From Pseudomonas sp. MM213 (GTDB taxonomy: Bacteria > Pseudomonadota > Gammaproteobacteria > Pseudomonadales > Pseudomonadaceae), in the NCBI RefSeq assembly GCF_020423045.1, contig NZ_CP081943.1, forward strand, positions 6,510,001-6,574,000: 64,000 bases of DNA. The letters run 5' to 3'. The stretch's first letter is position 1, and every line of letters starts with the position of its first letter. A program made the translations under genes and the position numbers. Positions 45,988 through 56,742 of the stretch are shown here, in pieces. The notes under the pieces are model-generated. The model did not search any database and was not told the DNA's origin. It saw nothing but the letters and a program-made list of their open reading frames with translations.

Positions 45988-47064
45988 ATGCGCGATCGAC
46001 TGTTGGCTGCGGAGAAGGTGAAGGCCATCGATTGGCGTGATGGCGCCCTGTACCTGCTGGATCAGCGTATTTTGCCGTTCGAGGAAACCTGGATTGCCTA
46101 CACCAGCGCGGCTGGCGTGGCCGAGGCTATTCGCTCGATGGTGGTGCGTGGCGCGCCGGCGATTGGTATCAGTGCCGCCTATGCCATGGTGCTTTCAGCA
46201 CGCGCCCGAATTCTCGAGGGCGGTGACTGGCAGGCCGCGTGGGAAGAGGATTACGCGTTGCTGGCCGATTCCCGTCCAACGGCGGTGAACCTGTTCTGGG
46301 CGCTGAGTCGCATGCGTGACCGCCTTGATCGTATCAAGGGCGATGCCGATCCTCTCGCGGCGCTGGAAGCGGAAGCCATCGCCATTCATGAAAGTGATCG
46401 CGAAGCCAATCTGACCATGGCGCAACTGGGTGTGGACCTGATCCGCAAGCACCAGGGCAACGCCCAGGCGATCCTGACCCACTGCAACACCGGCGCACTG
46501 GCCACCGGCGGTTTTGGTACGGCTTTGGGCGTCATTCGCGGGGCGTTCATTGAAGGCATGGTCGAGCGTGTTTATGCCGACGAAACCCGTCCCTGGCTGC
46601 AAGGTTCGCGACTGACGGCGTGGGAGCTGGCCAACGAAGGCATCCCCGTGACCCTCAATGCCGACTCCGCTGCGGCTCACATCATGAAGACCAAAGGCAT
46701 CACCTGGGTCATCGTCGGTGCCGACCGGATCACCGCCAATGGCGACGTGGCCAACAAGATCGGCACTTATCAACTGGCGGTCAACGCCATGCACCACGGC
46801 GTGCGTTTCATGGTGGTGGCACCGAGTTCGACCATCGACATGAACCTGGCCAGCGGCGATGACATTCCGATTGAAGAGCGAGATGGGCGCGAGTTGCTGG
46901 AAGTCGGTGGCAAGCGGGTCGGGGCGGATGTGGATGCGTTCAATCCGGTGTTCGACGTCACCCCGGCGGACTTGATTGACGCGATCGTCACGGAAAAAGG
47001 CATCGTCGAACGCCCGGACACCGCGAAAATGGCGCAGTTGATGTGCCGCAAGCGGTTGCATTGA
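45988..47064 (+). CDS. mtnA: S-methyl-5-thioribose-1-phosphate isomerase
   Basis: 358 residues. It isomerises methylthioribose-1-P to methylthioribulose-1-P in methionine salvage. [30 protein letters not shown] (catalytic Cys) and [18 protein letters not shown] (catalytic Asp) are all intact. GAAGG precedes the ATG. Divergent from mtaD, so methylthioadenosine enters the route through inosine formation. A REP doublet follows. Confidence 0.96.
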   Translation: MRDRLLAAEKVKAIDWRDGALYLLDQRILPFEETWIAYTSAAGVAEAIRSMVVRGAPAIGISAAYAMVLSARARILEGGDWQAAWEEDYALLADSRPTAVNLFWALSRMRDRLDRIKGDADPLAALEAEAIAIHESDREANLTMAQLGVDLIRKHQGNAQAILTHCNTGALATGGFGTALGVIRGAFIEGMVERVYADETRPWLQGSRLTAWELANEGIPVTLNADSAAAHIMKTKGITWVIVGADRITANGDVANKIGTYQLAVNAMHHGVRFMVVAPSSTIDMNLASGDDIPIEERDGRELLEVGGKRVGADVDAFNPVFDVTPADLIDAIVTEKGIVERPDTAKMAQLMCRKRLH

Positions 47065-47077
47065 TTGGCCGTGGCGT

Positions 47078-47166
47078 TCGAAAGGACGCCATCGCCAGCA
47101 GGCTGGCTCCCACAGGGTTTGTGATCGACACGGATCAAATGTGGGGGCCAGCCTGCTGGCGATTAG
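47078..47166. repeat. REP doublet between mtnA and gyrA
   Basis: ATCGCCAGCAGGCTGGCTCC and the inverted GGCCAGCCTGCTGGCGAT flank a loop of about 32 bases. Confidence 0.85.
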
Positions 47167-47399
47167 GGTCTGAAAGTCAATAAACATCTGTAATTCAGCC
47201 CCGGATTCTGCATTCGCAGCAGCTCTAAGCCCCTCTCGTCCCCTTCAAGCCTGCCATCAGTCAACTAACTACACTCCATGCGCATCTGGGGGATAGGTGC
47301 GTGGCGGCTCTTGTGATAACATCCGGCGTTTTCCGAGGCAGTCCCACGGGGTTGTCTTTACTGCGCAAATCCATGGCATAACTCGTTGATTTGTCGTAA

Positions 47400-47491
47400 G
47401 TCGGTGCATGGCACTCAGCCTGCAGCGGCGAGCTTCGTTCGTCCCATATGGATGTGACGAGGTTTCACCAGAAAAAGGAATCGAGCTTCTC
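47400..47491 (+). ncRNA. Possible gyrA leader RNA motif
   Basis: A conserved structured leader upstream of gyrA is described for Pseudomonas (the gyrA RNA motif of Weinberg and colleagues). The stretch before the gyrA start carries short dyads, including CGTC...GACG around a CCATATGG core (about 47442-47461). I infer the correspondence from position; I did not verify it against the motif. Confidence 0.4.
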
Positions 47492-50146
47492 ATGGGCGAA
47501 CTGGCCAAAGAAATCCTCCCGGTCAATATCGAAGACGAGCTGAAGCAGTCCTACCTCGACTACGCAATGAGCGTAATTGTCGGGCGGGCACTGCCGGATG
47601 CGCGCGATGGCTTGAAGCCCGTGCACCGGCGCGTGCTGTTCGCGATGAGCGAGCTGGGCAACGACTTCAACAAGCCGTACAAGAAATCTGCCCGTGTTGT
47701 CGGTGACGTGATCGGTAAGTATCACCCGCACGGTGATACCGCGGTGTACGACACCATCGTTCGGATGGCGCAGCCATTCTCGCTGCGCTACCTGCTGGTA
47801 GACGGTCAGGGCAACTTCGGTTCGGTGGACGGCGACAACGCCGCGGCCATGCGATACACCGAAGTGCGCATGACCAAGCTGGCGCACGAGCTGCTGGCTG
47901 ACCTGCATAAAGAAACCGTGGACTGGGTGCCGAACTACGACGGCACCGAAATGATCCCGGCGGTCATGCCGACCCGTATTCCCAACCTGCTGGTCAACGG
48001 CTCCAGCGGTATCGCCGTGGGCATGGCGACCAACATCCCGCCACACAACCTCGGTGAAGTCATCGACGGTTGCCTGGCGCTCATCGACAACCCCGAGTTG
48101 ACCATCGATGAGCTGATGCAATACATCCCTGGTCCGGACTTCCCGACCGCAGCGATCATCAACGGTCGCGCCGGCATCATCGAAGCCTACCGCACCGGTC
48201 GCGGCCGCATTTATATGCGCGCCCGCTCGATCATCGAAGACATCGACAAGGTCGGTGGCCGTCAGCAGATCGTCATCACCGAACTCCCTTACCAGCTGAA
48301 CAAGGCCCGTCTGATCGAGAAGATCGCCGAGCTGGTTAAAGAGAAGAAGCTCGAAGGCATCACCGAACTGCGCGACGAGTCCGACAAGGACGGTATGCGC
48401 GTTGTGATCGAGCTGCGTCGCGGCGAAGTGCCTGAGGTGATCCTCAACAACCTCTACGCCCAGACCCAGCTGCAAGCGGTATTCGGCATCAACATCGTTG
48501 CGCTGATCGACGGCCGTCCGCGGATCCTGAACCTCAAGGACCTGCTGGAAGCCTTCGTTCGTCACCGTCGCGAAGTCGTTACCCGTCGCACCGTGTTCGA
48601 GCTGCGTAAAGCGCGCGAACGTGGCCACATTCTGGAAGGCCAGGCGGTTGCCCTGTCGAACATCGACCCGGTCATCGCGCTGATCAAGGCCTCGCCAACG
48701 CCGTCGGAAGCCAAGGAAGCGCTGATCAGCACGCCTTGGGAATCCTCTGCCGTGGTGGCGATGGTTGAACGTGCCGGTGCCGACTCTTGCCGTCCAGAGA
48801 CCCTGGATCCGCAATACGGTCTGCGTGAAGGCAAGTACTTCCTCTCGCCGGAACAGGCGCAAGCCATTCTGGAGCTGCGTCTGCACCGCCTGACCGGTTT
48901 GGAACACGAAAAACTGCTGGCCGAGTATCAAGAGATCCTCAACCAGATCGGCGAGCTGATCCGCATCCTCAACAGCGCCACGCGCCTGATGGAAGTGATC
49001 CGCGAAGAGCTGGAAGTGATCCGCGCCGAATACGGCGACGTGCGCCGCACCGAAATCCTCGATGCCCGTCTCGACCTGACCCTGGGTGACATGATCCCGG
49101 AAGAAGATCGCGTCGTGACCATTTCCCACGGTGGCTACGCCAAGACCCAGCCATTGGCTGCGTACCAGGCCCAGCGTCGTGGCGGTAAAGGCAAATCGGC
49201 GACTGGCGTCAAGGATGAGGACTACATCGCTCACCTGCTGGTCGCCAACAGCCACACCACGCTGCTGCTGTTCTCCAGCAAGGGCAAGGTGTACTGGCTG
49301 AAAACCTACGAAATCCCGGAAGCATCCCGCGCTGCCCGTGGTCGTCCGCTGGTCAACCTGCTGCCGCTGGACAGTGATGAATACATCACCACCATGCTGC
49401 CGGTCGAGGAATACACCGAAGGTCACTTCATCTTCATGGCGACTGCCAAAGGCACCGTGAAGAAGACCCCGCTGGAATCCTTCAGCCGTCAACGCAGCGT
49501 CGGTCTGATCGCGCTGGAGCTGGACGAAGGTGACGTACTGATCTCTGCCGCCATTACCGATGGCGAGCGCGAAGTCATGCTGTTCTCCGACGGCGGCAAG
49601 GTCACTCGCTTCAAGGAAACCGACGTTCGTGCCATGGGCCGTACCGCTCGCGGTGTCCGCGGCATGCGTCTGCCGGAAGGCCAGAAGCTGATTTCCATGC
49701 TGATCCCGGAAGAAGGCAGCCAGATCCTCACCGCTTCGGCGCGTGGTTTCGGCAAGCGTACGGCGATCACCGAGTTCCCTGAGTACAAGCGTGGCGGCCA
49801 GGGCGTTATCGCCATGGTCAGCAACGACCGTAACGGCCGTCTGGTCGGCGCGGTTCAGGTGCTCGACGGCGAGGAAATCATGCTGATTTCCGACCAGGGT
49901 ACGTTGGTTCGTACCCGTGTCGACGAAGTTTCCAGCCTGGGTCGAAATACCCAGGGCGTGACCCTGATCAAACTGGCCAGCGACGAAACGCTGGTCGGTC
50001 TGGAGCGGGTGCAGGAGCCGTCGGAAGTCGAAGGCGAAGAGCTGGAAGGCGAAGAGGGTGCGGTGTTCGACGGCGAAGTCGTGATCGACGACGTTGTTGA
50101 AGACCAGCAACTCGACGCTGCCGCTGACGAAGAACCGCAAGAGTAA
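47492..50146 (+). CDS. gyrA: DNA gyrase subunit A
   Basis: 884 residues. GyrA cuts and rejoins DNA during supercoiling. The catalytic Tyr is in the MRYTEVRM segment near residue 122. The quinolone-resistance region [10 protein letters not shown] has Thr at 83 and Asp at 87, the unmutated Pseudomonas state. C-terminal blades include the GyrA box region [12 protein letters not shown] near 560. The acidic tail ([10 protein letters not shown]...) is usual. The ATG at 47492 gives the standard N-terminus [11 protein letters not shown]; the frame is open to 47408. Confidence 0.98.
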   Translation: MGELAKEILPVNIEDELKQSYLDYAMSVIVGRALPDARDGLKPVHRRVLFAMSELGNDFNKPYKKSARVVGDVIGKYHPHGDTAVYDTIVRMAQPFSLRYLLVDGQGNFGSVDGDNAAAMRYTEVRMTKLAHELLADLHKETVDWVPNYDGTEMIPAVMPTRIPNLLVNGSSGIAVGMATNIPPHNLGEVIDGCLALIDNPELTIDELMQYIPGPDFPTAAIINGRAGIIEAYRTGRGRIYMRARSIIEDIDKVGGRQQIVITELPYQLNKARLIEKIAELVKEKKLEGITELRDESDKDGMRVVIELRRGEVPEVILNNLYAQTQLQAVFGINIVALIDGRPRILNLKDLLEAFVRHRREVVTRRTVFELRKARERGHILEGQAVALSNIDPVIALIKASPTPSEAKEALISTPWESSAVVAMVERAGADSCRPETLDPQYGLREGKYFLSPEQAQAILELRLHRLTGLEHEKLLAEYQEILNQIGELIRILNSATRLMEVIREELEVIRAEYGDVRRTEILDARLDLTLGDMIPEEDRVVTISHGGYAKTQPLAAYQAQRRGGKGKSATGVKDEDYIAHLLVANSHTTLLLFSSKGKVYWLKTYEIPEASRAARGRPLVNLLPLDSDEYITTMLPVEEYTEGHFIFMATAKGTVKKTPLESFSRQRSVGLIALELDEGDVLISAAITDGEREVMLFSDGGKVTRFKETDVRAMGRTARGVRGMRLPEGQKLISMLIPEEGSQILTASARGFGKRTAITEFPEYKRGGQGVIAMVSNDRNGRLVGAVQVLDGEEIMLISDQGTLVRTRVDEVSSLGRNTQGVTLIKLASDETLVGLERVQEPSEVEGEELEGEEGAVFDGEVVIDDVVEDQQLDAAADEEPQE

Positions 50147-50223
50147 GCGGACAAACAGGGGGCGGATGAAAATTCGCCCCCTTGTTGTTTGTCCGAACGG
50201 AAAATTTCGATATCCAGGGACAT

Positions 50224-50318
50224 CCCATGTGGGAGCGAGCCTGCTCGCGATGCAGGCGCCGCGGTACCTCTGAAGCACCGCGGTGATGCATTCGCGAGCA
50301 GGCTCGCTCCCACAGGTT
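50224..50318. repeat. REP doublet between gyrA and serC
   Basis: CATGTGGGAGCGAGCCTGCT and its inverted partner flank a loop of about 45 bases that itself contains a GCACCGCGG/CCGCGGTA dyad. Confidence 0.85.
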
Positions 50319-50398
50319 TTCTGCTTCGGCAGGGACCCTGTGTCGATTGATGTTGTGATTTATTGCGTGATTACCACCAAATCAGAGCGAGATTGGAT

Positions 50399-51484
50399 GT
50401 GAGCAAGAGAGCCTATAACTTCTGTGCCGGTCCTGCGGCACTTCCCGAAGCTGTCCTGCAGCGCGCCCAGGGTGAACTCCTTGATTGGCACGGCAAGGGT
50501 CTGTCGGTCATGGAAATGAGCCATCGCAGTGATGAGTTCGTGTCCATCGCCACCAAGGCCGAGCAGGATCTGCGTGATCTGCTGAATATCCCCTCGAACT
50601 ATAAAGTGCTGTTCCTGCAAGGTGGCGCCAGCCAGCAGTTTGCTCAGATCCCTCTGAACCTGCTGCCGGAAAGCGGCACTGCCGACTATATCGACACCGG
50701 TATCTGGTCGCAGAAAGCCATCGAAGAAGCGTCGCGCTACGGTCACGTCAACGTTGCCGCCACCGCCAAGCCTTACGACTATTTCGCGATTCCCGGCCAG
50801 AACGAATGGAAGCTGTCGAAAGACGCGGCCTACGTTCACTACGCACCGAACGAAACCATTGGTGGTCTGGAGTTCAACTGGGTCCCGGAAACCGGTGACG
50901 TTCCGCTGGTCGCCGACATGTCTTCGGACATTCTCTCGCGCCCGATTGATGTTTCGCGTTTCGGCATGATCTACGCCGGCGCCCAGAAAAACATCGGCCC
51001 GAGCGGCATCGTCGTCAACATCGTTCGTGAAGACCTGCTGGGGCACGCCCGTTCCCTGTGCCCGACCATGCTCAACTACAAGGTCGCGGCCGATAACGGC
51101 TCGATGTACAACACCCCGCCAACACTGGCCTGGTACCTGTCTGGCCTGGTGTTCGAGTGGCTGAAAGAGCAGGGCGGCGTCGAAGCCATCGGCAAGCTCA
51201 ACGAAGTGAAACAGCGCACGCTGTACGACTTCATTGATGCCAGCGGCCTGTACAGCAACCCGATCAACAAGTCGGATCGCTCGTGGATGAACGTGCCGTT
51301 CCGCCTGGCTGACGATCGTCTGGACAAGCCATTCCTGGCCGGTGCCGACGAGCGTGGCCTGCTGAACCTCAAGGGTCACCGTTCCGTGGGTGGCATGCGC
51401 GCCTCCATCTATAACGCCGTCGATATCGTTGCGGTCAACGCACTGGTTTCGTACATGGCAGAGTTCGAGAAGGAACACGGCTAA
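50399..51484 (+). CDS. serC: Phosphoserine aminotransferase
   Basis: 361 residues. It makes phosphoserine and also acts in pyridoxal phosphate synthesis. The N-terminus SKRAYNFCAGPAALP and the PLP lysine region YAGAQKNIGPSG are typical. I chose GTG at 50399 because it gives the family's usual start and length; a TTG 12 codons upstream is open but has no homology. First gene of serC-pheA-hisC-tyrA/aroA-cmk-rpsA. Its stop overlaps the pheA ATG by one base. Confidence 0.95.
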   Translation: MSKRAYNFCAGPAALPEAVLQRAQGELLDWHGKGLSVMEMSHRSDEFVSIATKAEQDLRDLLNIPSNYKVLFLQGGASQQFAQIPLNLLPESGTADYIDTGIWSQKAIEEASRYGHVNVAATAKPYDYFAIPGQNEWKLSKDAAYVHYAPNETIGGLEFNWVPETGDVPLVADMSSDILSRPIDVSRFGMIYAGAQKNIGPSGIVVNIVREDLLGHARSLCPTMLNYKVAADNGSMYNTPPTLAWYLSGLVFEWLKEQGGVEAIGKLNEVKQRTLYDFIDASGLYSNPINKSDRSWMNVPFRLADDRLDKPFLAGADERGLLNLKGHRSVGGMRASIYNAVDIVAVNALVSYMAEFEKEHG

Positions 51485-52578
51485 TGTCTGAGCAAGAACT
51501 CAAGGCACTGCGCCTGCGCATTGATGCCCTGGACGAAAAAGTCCTGGAGCTGATCAGTGAGCGCGCACGCTGCGCCCAGGAAGTTGCGCGAGTAAAGATG
51601 GCCTCGCTGGCCGAAGGCGAAGTGCCGGTGTTCTATCGTCCTGAGCGTGAAGCTCAGGTGCTCAAGCGTGTGATGGAGCGCAATCAGGGCCCGCTGGGCA
51701 ACGAAGAAATGGCGCGGTTGTTCCGCGAAATCATGTCTTCGTGCCTGGCCCTCGAGCAGCCGCTGAAAGTGGCTTACCTCGGTCCTGAAGGCACCTTCAC
51801 TCAAGCGGCGGCCATGAAGCACTTCGGCCACGCGGTGATCAGCAAGCCGATGGCGGCCATCGACGAAGTGTTCCGCGAAGTGGCGGCCGGTGCGGTGAAC
51901 TTTGGCGTGGTCCCGGTGGAAAACTCCACCGAGGGCGCGGTCAACCACACGCTCGACAGCTTCCTCGAACACGACATGGTCATCTGTGGCGAAGTCGAGT
52001 TGCGGATTCACCACCATCTGTTGGTCGGTGAAAACACCAAGACCGACAGCATCAGCCGCATCTATTCCCACGCCCAGTCGCTGGCGCAGTGCCGCAAGTG
52101 GCTGGATGCACACTACCCGAATGTCGAGCGCGTCGCGGTTTCCAGCAACGCCGAAGCGGCGAAGCGGGTCAAGGGTGAGTGGAACTCGGCGGCGATTGCC
52201 GGCGACATGGCCGCAGGCTTGTACGGGCTGACCCGTCTGGCCGAGAAAATCGAGGATCGCCCGGACAACTCCACGCGATTCCTGATGATCGGCAGCCAGG
52301 AAGTGCCGCCAACCGGCGACGACAAGACGTCGATCATCGTCTCCATGAGCAACAAGCCGGGCGCGCTTCACGAGTTGCTGGTGCCGTTCCACGACAATGG
52401 CATCGACCTGACACGCATCGAGACACGTCCTTCGCGTAGCGGTAAATGGACCTATGTGTTCTTCATCGACTTCGTCGGCCATCACCGCGATCCGCTGGTA
52501 AAGGGTGTGCTGGAAAAGATCAGTCAGGAAGCAGTGGCACTTAAAGTGTTGGGTTCCTACCCGAAAGCCGTTCTCTAA
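51484..52578 (+). CDS. pheA: Chorismate mutase / prephenate dehydratase (P-protein)
   Basis: 364 residues. Residues 1-~92 form an AroQ chorismate mutase (LRLRIDALDEKVLELISERA). About 95-275 is the prephenate dehydratase, with GPEGTFTQAA and the STRFLMIG (TRF) motif. About 280-364 is an ACT domain with NKPGALHELL and ETRPSRSGKW for phenylalanine feedback. It converts chorismate to phenylpyruvate. It overlaps serC by one base, so it is translationally coupled. Confidence 0.96.
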   Translation: MSEQELKALRLRIDALDEKVLELISERARCAQEVARVKMASLAEGEVPVFYRPEREAQVLKRVMERNQGPLGNEEMARLFREIMSSCLALEQPLKVAYLGPEGTFTQAAAMKHFGHAVISKPMAAIDEVFREVAAGAVNFGVVPVENSTEGAVNHTLDSFLEHDMVICGEVELRIHHHLLVGENTKTDSISRIYSHAQSLAQCRKWLDAHYPNVERVAVSSNAEAAKRVKGEWNSAAIAGDMAAGLYGLTRLAEKIEDRPDNSTRFLMIGSQEVPPTGDDKTSIIVSMSNKPGALHELLVPFHDNGIDLTRIETRPSRSGKWTYVFFIDFVGHHRDPLVKGVLEKISQEAVALKVLGSYPKAVL

Positions 52579-52588
52579 GGGGTAGCAA

Positions 52589-53701
52589 ATGAGTGGCAAC
52601 TTCCTCGCTCTGGCACAGCCGGGCGTGCAACAACTGTCGCCTTACGTTCCGGGCAAACCCGTGGACGAACTGGCGCGCGAGCTGGACATCGATCCGGCCA
52701 GCATCGTCAAACTGGCGAGCAACGAAAACCCGTTGGGCGCCAGTCCAAAGGCTTTGGCGGCCATTCGCGAAGAATTGGCCGAGCTGACCCGTTATCCAGA
52801 TGGCAACGGTTTTGCGCTCAAGACCCTGCTGGCCGATCAGTGCCGCGTCGAACTGAATCAGGTGACGCTGGGCAACGGTTCCAACGACATCCTGGAACTG
52901 GTCGCGCGTGCCTATCTGGCGCCGGGCCTGAATGCGGTGTTCAGTGAGCATGCGTTCGCGGTCTATCCGATCGTCACCCAGGCCGTCGGTGCGACGGCCA
53001 AAGTGATCCCGGCCAAAGACTGGGGCCATGATCTGTCGGCCATGCTGGCCGCGATCGATGCCGATACCCGTGTGGTCTTCATCGCCAACCCGAACAACCC
53101 GACCGGAACCTGGTTTGGCGCCGAAGCGCTGGACGAGTTCCTGCAGGATGTGCCGGAGCACGTGCTGGTGGTGCTGGACGAGGCCTACATCGAATACGCC
53201 GAAGGCAGCGACTTGCCGGATGGTCTGGATTTCCTGGCGGCGTACCCGAACCTGCTGGTTTCGCGCACCTTCTCCAAGGCCTATGGCCTGGCGGCGTTGC
53301 GCGTTGGTTACGGCTTGTCCACGGCGGTGGTTGCCGACGTGCTGAACCGTGTGCGTCAGCCGTTCAACGTCAACAGCCTGGCTCTGGCCGCTGCCTGCGC
53401 CGCGTTGCAAGACGCCGAGTACCTGGCTGAAAGCCGTCGCCTGAACGAAGCCGGCATGCTGCAGCTCGAAGCGGGTTTCCGCGAACTGGGGCTGAGCTGG
53501 ATCCCGTCCAAGGGCAACTTCATCTGCGTCGATCTCGGCCGTGTTGCCTTGCCGGTCTTCCAGGGTTTGTTGCGCGAAGGCGTGATCGTGCGTCCGGTGG
53601 CCAATTATGGCATGCCGAACCACTTGCGCATCACCATCGGCCTGCCGGCGGAAAACAGCCGCTTCCTTGAGGCGCTGACCAAGGTTCTGGCTCGTGGTTG
53701 A
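52589..53701 (+). CDS. hisC: Histidinol-phosphate / aromatic aminotransferase
   Basis: 370 residues, class I/II PLP aminotransferase. NPNNPTGTWFG, VVLDEAYIEYAEG and the PLP lysine in RTFSKAYGLAALRVGYG are present. Between pheA and tyrA/aroA the enzyme probably also transaminates phenylpyruvate and hydroxyphenylpyruvate (hisC2 type) rather than serving only histidine synthesis. GGGGTAG precedes the ATG, 10 bp after pheA. It overlaps the next gene by 8 bp. Confidence 0.93.
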   Translation: MSGNFLALAQPGVQQLSPYVPGKPVDELARELDIDPASIVKLASNENPLGASPKALAAIREELAELTRYPDGNGFALKTLLADQCRVELNQVTLGNGSNDILELVARAYLAPGLNAVFSEHAFAVYPIVTQAVGATAKVIPAKDWGHDLSAMLAAIDADTRVVFIANPNNPTGTWFGAEALDEFLQDVPEHVLVVLDEAYIEYAEGSDLPDGLDFLAAYPNLLVSRTFSKAYGLAALRVGYGLSTAVVADVLNRVRQPFNVNSLALAAACAALQDAEYLAESRRLNEAGMLQLEAGFRELGLSWIPSKGNFICVDLGRVALPVFQGLLREGVIVRPVANYGMPNHLRITIGLPAENSRFLEALTKVLARG

Positions 53702-55937
53702 TGTCACTGCTCTGCAATCTGCTGAACCTATGATCGGTCGCCTGGTGGTGGTCGGTCTCGGGTTGATCGGCGGTTCGTTTGCCAAGGGGCTGCGTGAAAG
53801 CGGCCTGTGCCGCGAAGTGGTGGGTGTCGATCTCGATCCACAGTCGCGCAAGCTCGCGGTCGAGTTGGGCGTGGTGGATCGCTGCGAAGAAGACCTGGCC
53901 GTTGCCTGCCAGGGCGCCGACGTGATTCAACTCGCGGTGCCGATCCTGGCCATGGAAAAGATGCTCGGCCGGTTGGCCGGCATGGACCTTGGGCAAGCGA
54001 TTCTGACGGATGTCGGCAGTGCCAAGGGCAACGTCGTGCGCGCCGCGACTGAAGCGTTTGGCGGCATGCCGGCGCGTTTCGTGCCGGGCCATCCGATTGC
54101 CGGTTCCGAGCAGAGCGGGGTGGAAGCCTCCAATGCCGAACTGTTCCGTCGTCATAAAGTGATTCTGACGCCGCTGGACCAAACCGATCCGGCCGCGCTG
54201 GCCGTGGTCGACCGGTTGTGGCGTGAGCTGGGCGCCGATGTCGAGCACATGCAGGTCGAACGTCACGACGAAGTGTTGGCGGCGACCAGCCATTTGCCGC
54301 ACTTGCTGGCGTTCGGTTTGGTCGATTCGTTGGCCAAGCGCAATGAAAACCTTGAGATCTTCCGTTACGCTGCCGGCGGTTTCCGCGATTTCACAAGAAT
54401 CGCGGGAAGTGACCCGGTCATGTGGCACGACATCTTCCTCGCCAACCGCGAAGCTGTCCTGCGCACGCTTGATACATTTCGCAGCGACCTCGACGCCTTG
54501 CGCGACGCGGTCGATGCAGGGGATGGGCACCAATTGTTGGGCGTGTTCACGCGCGCCCGGGTTGCCCGCGAACATTTCAGTAAAATCCTGGCTCGCCGGG
54601 CTTATGTGGACGCTATGAACTCCAACGACCTGATTTTCCTGGGACAACCTGGTGGCCGCCTGACTGGGCGGATTCGTGTACCGGGCGATAAATCGATTTC
54701 CCACCGTTCGATCATGCTCGGCTCCCTGGCCGAAGGCGTCACCGAAGTCGAAGGCTTCCTCGAGGGCGAAGACGCTCTGGCGACCTTGCAGGCCTTCCGC
54801 GACATGGGTGTCGTGATCGAAGGTCCGCACCACGGTCGCGTGACCATCCACGGCGTCGGCCTGCATGGCCTGAAGCCTGCGCCGGGCCCGATCTATCTGG
54901 GCAACTCCGGCACCTCGATGCGTCTGCTGTCCGGCCTGCTGGCCGCGCAGAACTTCGACAGCACCTTGACCGGTGATGCCTCGCTGTCCAAGCGTCCGAT
55001 GAATCGCGTGGCCAATCCGCTGCGTGAAATGGGCGCCGTGATCGAGACTGCCGCTGAAGGTCGTCCACCGATGATCATTCGTGGCGGTAACAAGCTCAAA
55101 GGCCTGACCTACACCATGCCGATGGCCAGTGCCCAGGTTAAATCCTGCCTGCTGTTGGCCGGCCTGTACGCTGATGGCAAAACCACCGTCACCGAGCCTG
55201 CACCGACGCGCGACCACACCGAGCGCATGCTGCGCGGCTTCGGCTACCCGGTCAGCGTCAACGGCGCTACGGCGTCGGTCGAATCCGGGCACAAGCTGAC
55301 TGCGACCCACATTGAAGTGCCGGGCGATATTTCGTCGTCGGCGTTCTTCCTGGTGGCGGCGTCCATTGCCGAAGGTTCCGAACTGGTGCTCGAGCATGTC
55401 GGCATCAACCCGACCCGTACCGGCGTGATCGACATTCTGCGTCTGATGGGCGCTGACATCACCCTGGAAAACCAGCGTGAAGTCGGCGGCGAACCGGTAG
55501 CGGACCTGCGCGTGCGTGCAGCTAAACTCAAAGGTATCGAGATTCCCGAAGCGCTGGTTCCATTGGCCATCGACGAATTCCCGGTGCTGTTCGTGGCGGC
55601 GGCCTGTGCCGAAGGGCGCACCATCCTGCGTGGCGCCGAAGAATTGCGCGTCAAGGAATCGGACCGGATCCAGGTCATGGCCGATGGCTTGCTGGCACTG
55701 GGCGTCAAATGCGAACCGACCCCGGACGGCATCATCATCGACGGCGGCCTGATCGGCGGCGGCGAAGTGCATGGTCATGGCGATCACCGGATTGCCATGG
55801 CTTTCAGCGTGGCATCGCTGCGTGCCACTGCGCCAATTCGCATCCATGACTGTGCCAACGTCGCAACGTCGTTCCCGAACTTCCTGGCGCTGTGCGCGCA
55901 GGTCGGTATCCGTGTTGCACAAGAGGCTCAGTCGTGA
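53694..55937 (+). CDS. Prephenate dehydrogenase / EPSP synthase fusion
   Basis: 747 residues, a tyrA-aroA fusion. Residues ~12-290 form the dehydrogenase, with [15 protein letters not shown] and [10 protein letters not shown]. Residues ~305-747 are 5-enolpyruvylshikimate-3-phosphate synthase, with [24 protein letters not shown] and KESDRIQVM. It therefore makes EPSP upstream of chorismate and draws prephenate toward tyrosine downstream. The fusion is standard in Pseudomonas. I chose GTG at 53694 because AAGG lies upstream; the ATG at 53730 has no site. The stop overlaps the cmk GTG. Confidence 0.95.
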   Translation: MVDVTALQSAEPMIGRLVVVGLGLIGGSFAKGLRESGLCREVVGVDLDPQSRKLAVELGVVDRCEEDLAVACQGADVIQLAVPILAMEKMLGRLAGMDLGQAILTDVGSAKGNVVRAATEAFGGMPARFVPGHPIAGSEQSGVEASNAELFRRHKVILTPLDQTDPAALAVVDRLWRELGADVEHMQVERHDEVLAATSHLPHLLAFGLVDSLAKRNENLEIFRYAAGGFRDFTRIAGSDPVMWHDIFLANREAVLRTLDTFRSDLDALRDAVDAGDGHQLLGVFTRARVAREHFSKILARRAYVDAMNSNDLIFLGQPGGRLTGRIRVPGDKSISHRSIMLGSLAEGVTEVEGFLEGEDALATLQAFRDMGVVIEGPHHGRVTIHGVGLHGLKPAPGPIYLGNSGTSMRLLSGLLAAQNFDSTLTGDASLSKRPMNRVANPLREMGAVIETAAEGRPPMIIRGGNKLKGLTYTMPMASAQVKSCLLLAGLYADGKTTVTEPAPTRDHTERMLRGFGYPVSVNGATASVESGHKLTATHIEVPGDISSSAFFLVAASIAEGSELVLEHVGINPTRTGVIDILRLMGADITLENQREVGGEPVADLRVRAAKLKGIEIPEALVPLAIDEFPVLFVAAACAEGRTILRGAEELRVKESDRIQVMADGLLALGVKCEPTPDGIIIDGGLIGGGEVHGHGDHRIAMAFSVASLRATAPIRIHDCANVATSFPNFLALCAQVGIRVAQEAQS

Positions 55938-56623
55938 AAAACATCGCACCGGTCATCACCATCGATGGGCCAAGCGGCTCCGGCAAGGGCACGGTAGCTG
56001 GCATTCTGGCCAAGCGTCTGGGCTGGAACCTGCTGGATTCCGGTGCGCTTTATCGATTGCTGGCCTTCGCTGCGCACAATCACGGTGTCGACCTCACCAA
56101 TGAAGAATTGCTGAAAAAACTTGCCGCTCATCTGGATGTGCAGTTCATCGCGGCGACCGACGGTCAGTTGCAGCGCATCATTCTCGAGGGTGATGAAGTC
56201 AGCGATGTGATTCGTACCGAAAGCATCGGCTCCGGTGCCTCGCAGGTCGCGGCGTTGCCCGCAGTGCGCGAGGCGCTGCTGCAGCGCCAGCGTGCATTCC
56301 AGGAAGCGCCAGGCCTGGTGGCCGATGGTCGCGACATGGGTACGGTGGTTTTTCCGGATGCACCGTTGAAGATTTTCCTTACCGCCAGTGCCGAGGAGCG
56401 TGCGCGCCGTCGATACTTGCAGTTGAAGGGCAAAGTCGATGGTGTTAGTCTGTCGAGTCTGCTAGATGAGATACGTGCACGCGATGAGCGTGACACCCAG
56501 CGAGCGGTAGCCCCGCTCAAACCGGCGGCTGACGCCATACAGCTGGATTCCACGGAATTATCCATCGACCAGGTGCTGGAACGCATCATGAGCGAGATCG
56601 CCATTCGCGATATCGCCGGGTGA
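55934..56623 (+). CDS. cmk: Cytidylate kinase
   Basis: 229 residues. It phosphorylates CMP and dCMP. The P-loop [16 protein letters not shown] is near residues 12-27, LDSGALYR follows, and [19 protein letters not shown] near 130 is typical. Starts with GTG inside the tyrA/aroA stop (GTGA). The gap to rpsA holds the rpsA leader hairpins. Confidence 0.96.
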   Translation: MKNIAPVITIDGPSGSGKGTVAGILAKRLGWNLLDSGALYRLLAFAAHNHGVDLTNEELLKKLAAHLDVQFIAATDGQLQRIILEGDEVSDVIRTESIGSGASQVAALPAVREALLQRQRAFQEAPGLVADGRDMGTVVFPDAPLKIFLTASAEERARRRYLQLKGKVDGVSLSSLLDEIRARDERDTQRAVAPLKPAADAIQLDSTELSIDQVLERIMSEIAIRDIAG

Positions 56624-56742
56624 CCAAGAAGGCCGCAGGGGACCAGTCATAGTCCTGTGGCGCTTCTTTTAAATGAAACTAACCCACACCGTCTGGGGTG
56701 TGGAGATGGGCGTATTCTTCGCCCTCATCAACAGGAATTAAA
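56624..56742 (+). promoter_or_regulatory. rpsA 5' leader with three hairpins
   Basis: Three stem-loops can be drawn: GCCGCAGG with CCTGTGGC (about 56631-56663), CACACC with GGTGTG (about 56686-56703), and GGGCG with CGCCC (about 56708-56724). Short AT-rich stretches separate them. The start codon has only a weak ribosome-binding site (AGGAATTAAA). In E. coli a three-hairpin rpsA leader without a strong Shine-Dalgarno drives efficient translation and S1 autorepression. I infer the same here. Confidence 0.6.

Noticed and set aside
47465..50278. 937-codon open frame antisense to gyrA
   Set aside because: Typical of high-GC genes whose reverse frame lacks stops; the product has no recognisable domains, and gyrA on the other strand is certain.
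50363..50398. Upstream TTG start giving serC twelve extra residues
   Set aside because: The extra residues do not match the conserved N-terminus, and the GTG start gives the standard length.
53631..55949. 772-codon open frame antisense to the tyrA-aroA fusion
   Set aside because: Shadow of a clear gene; low-complexity His/Gln/Arg composition.
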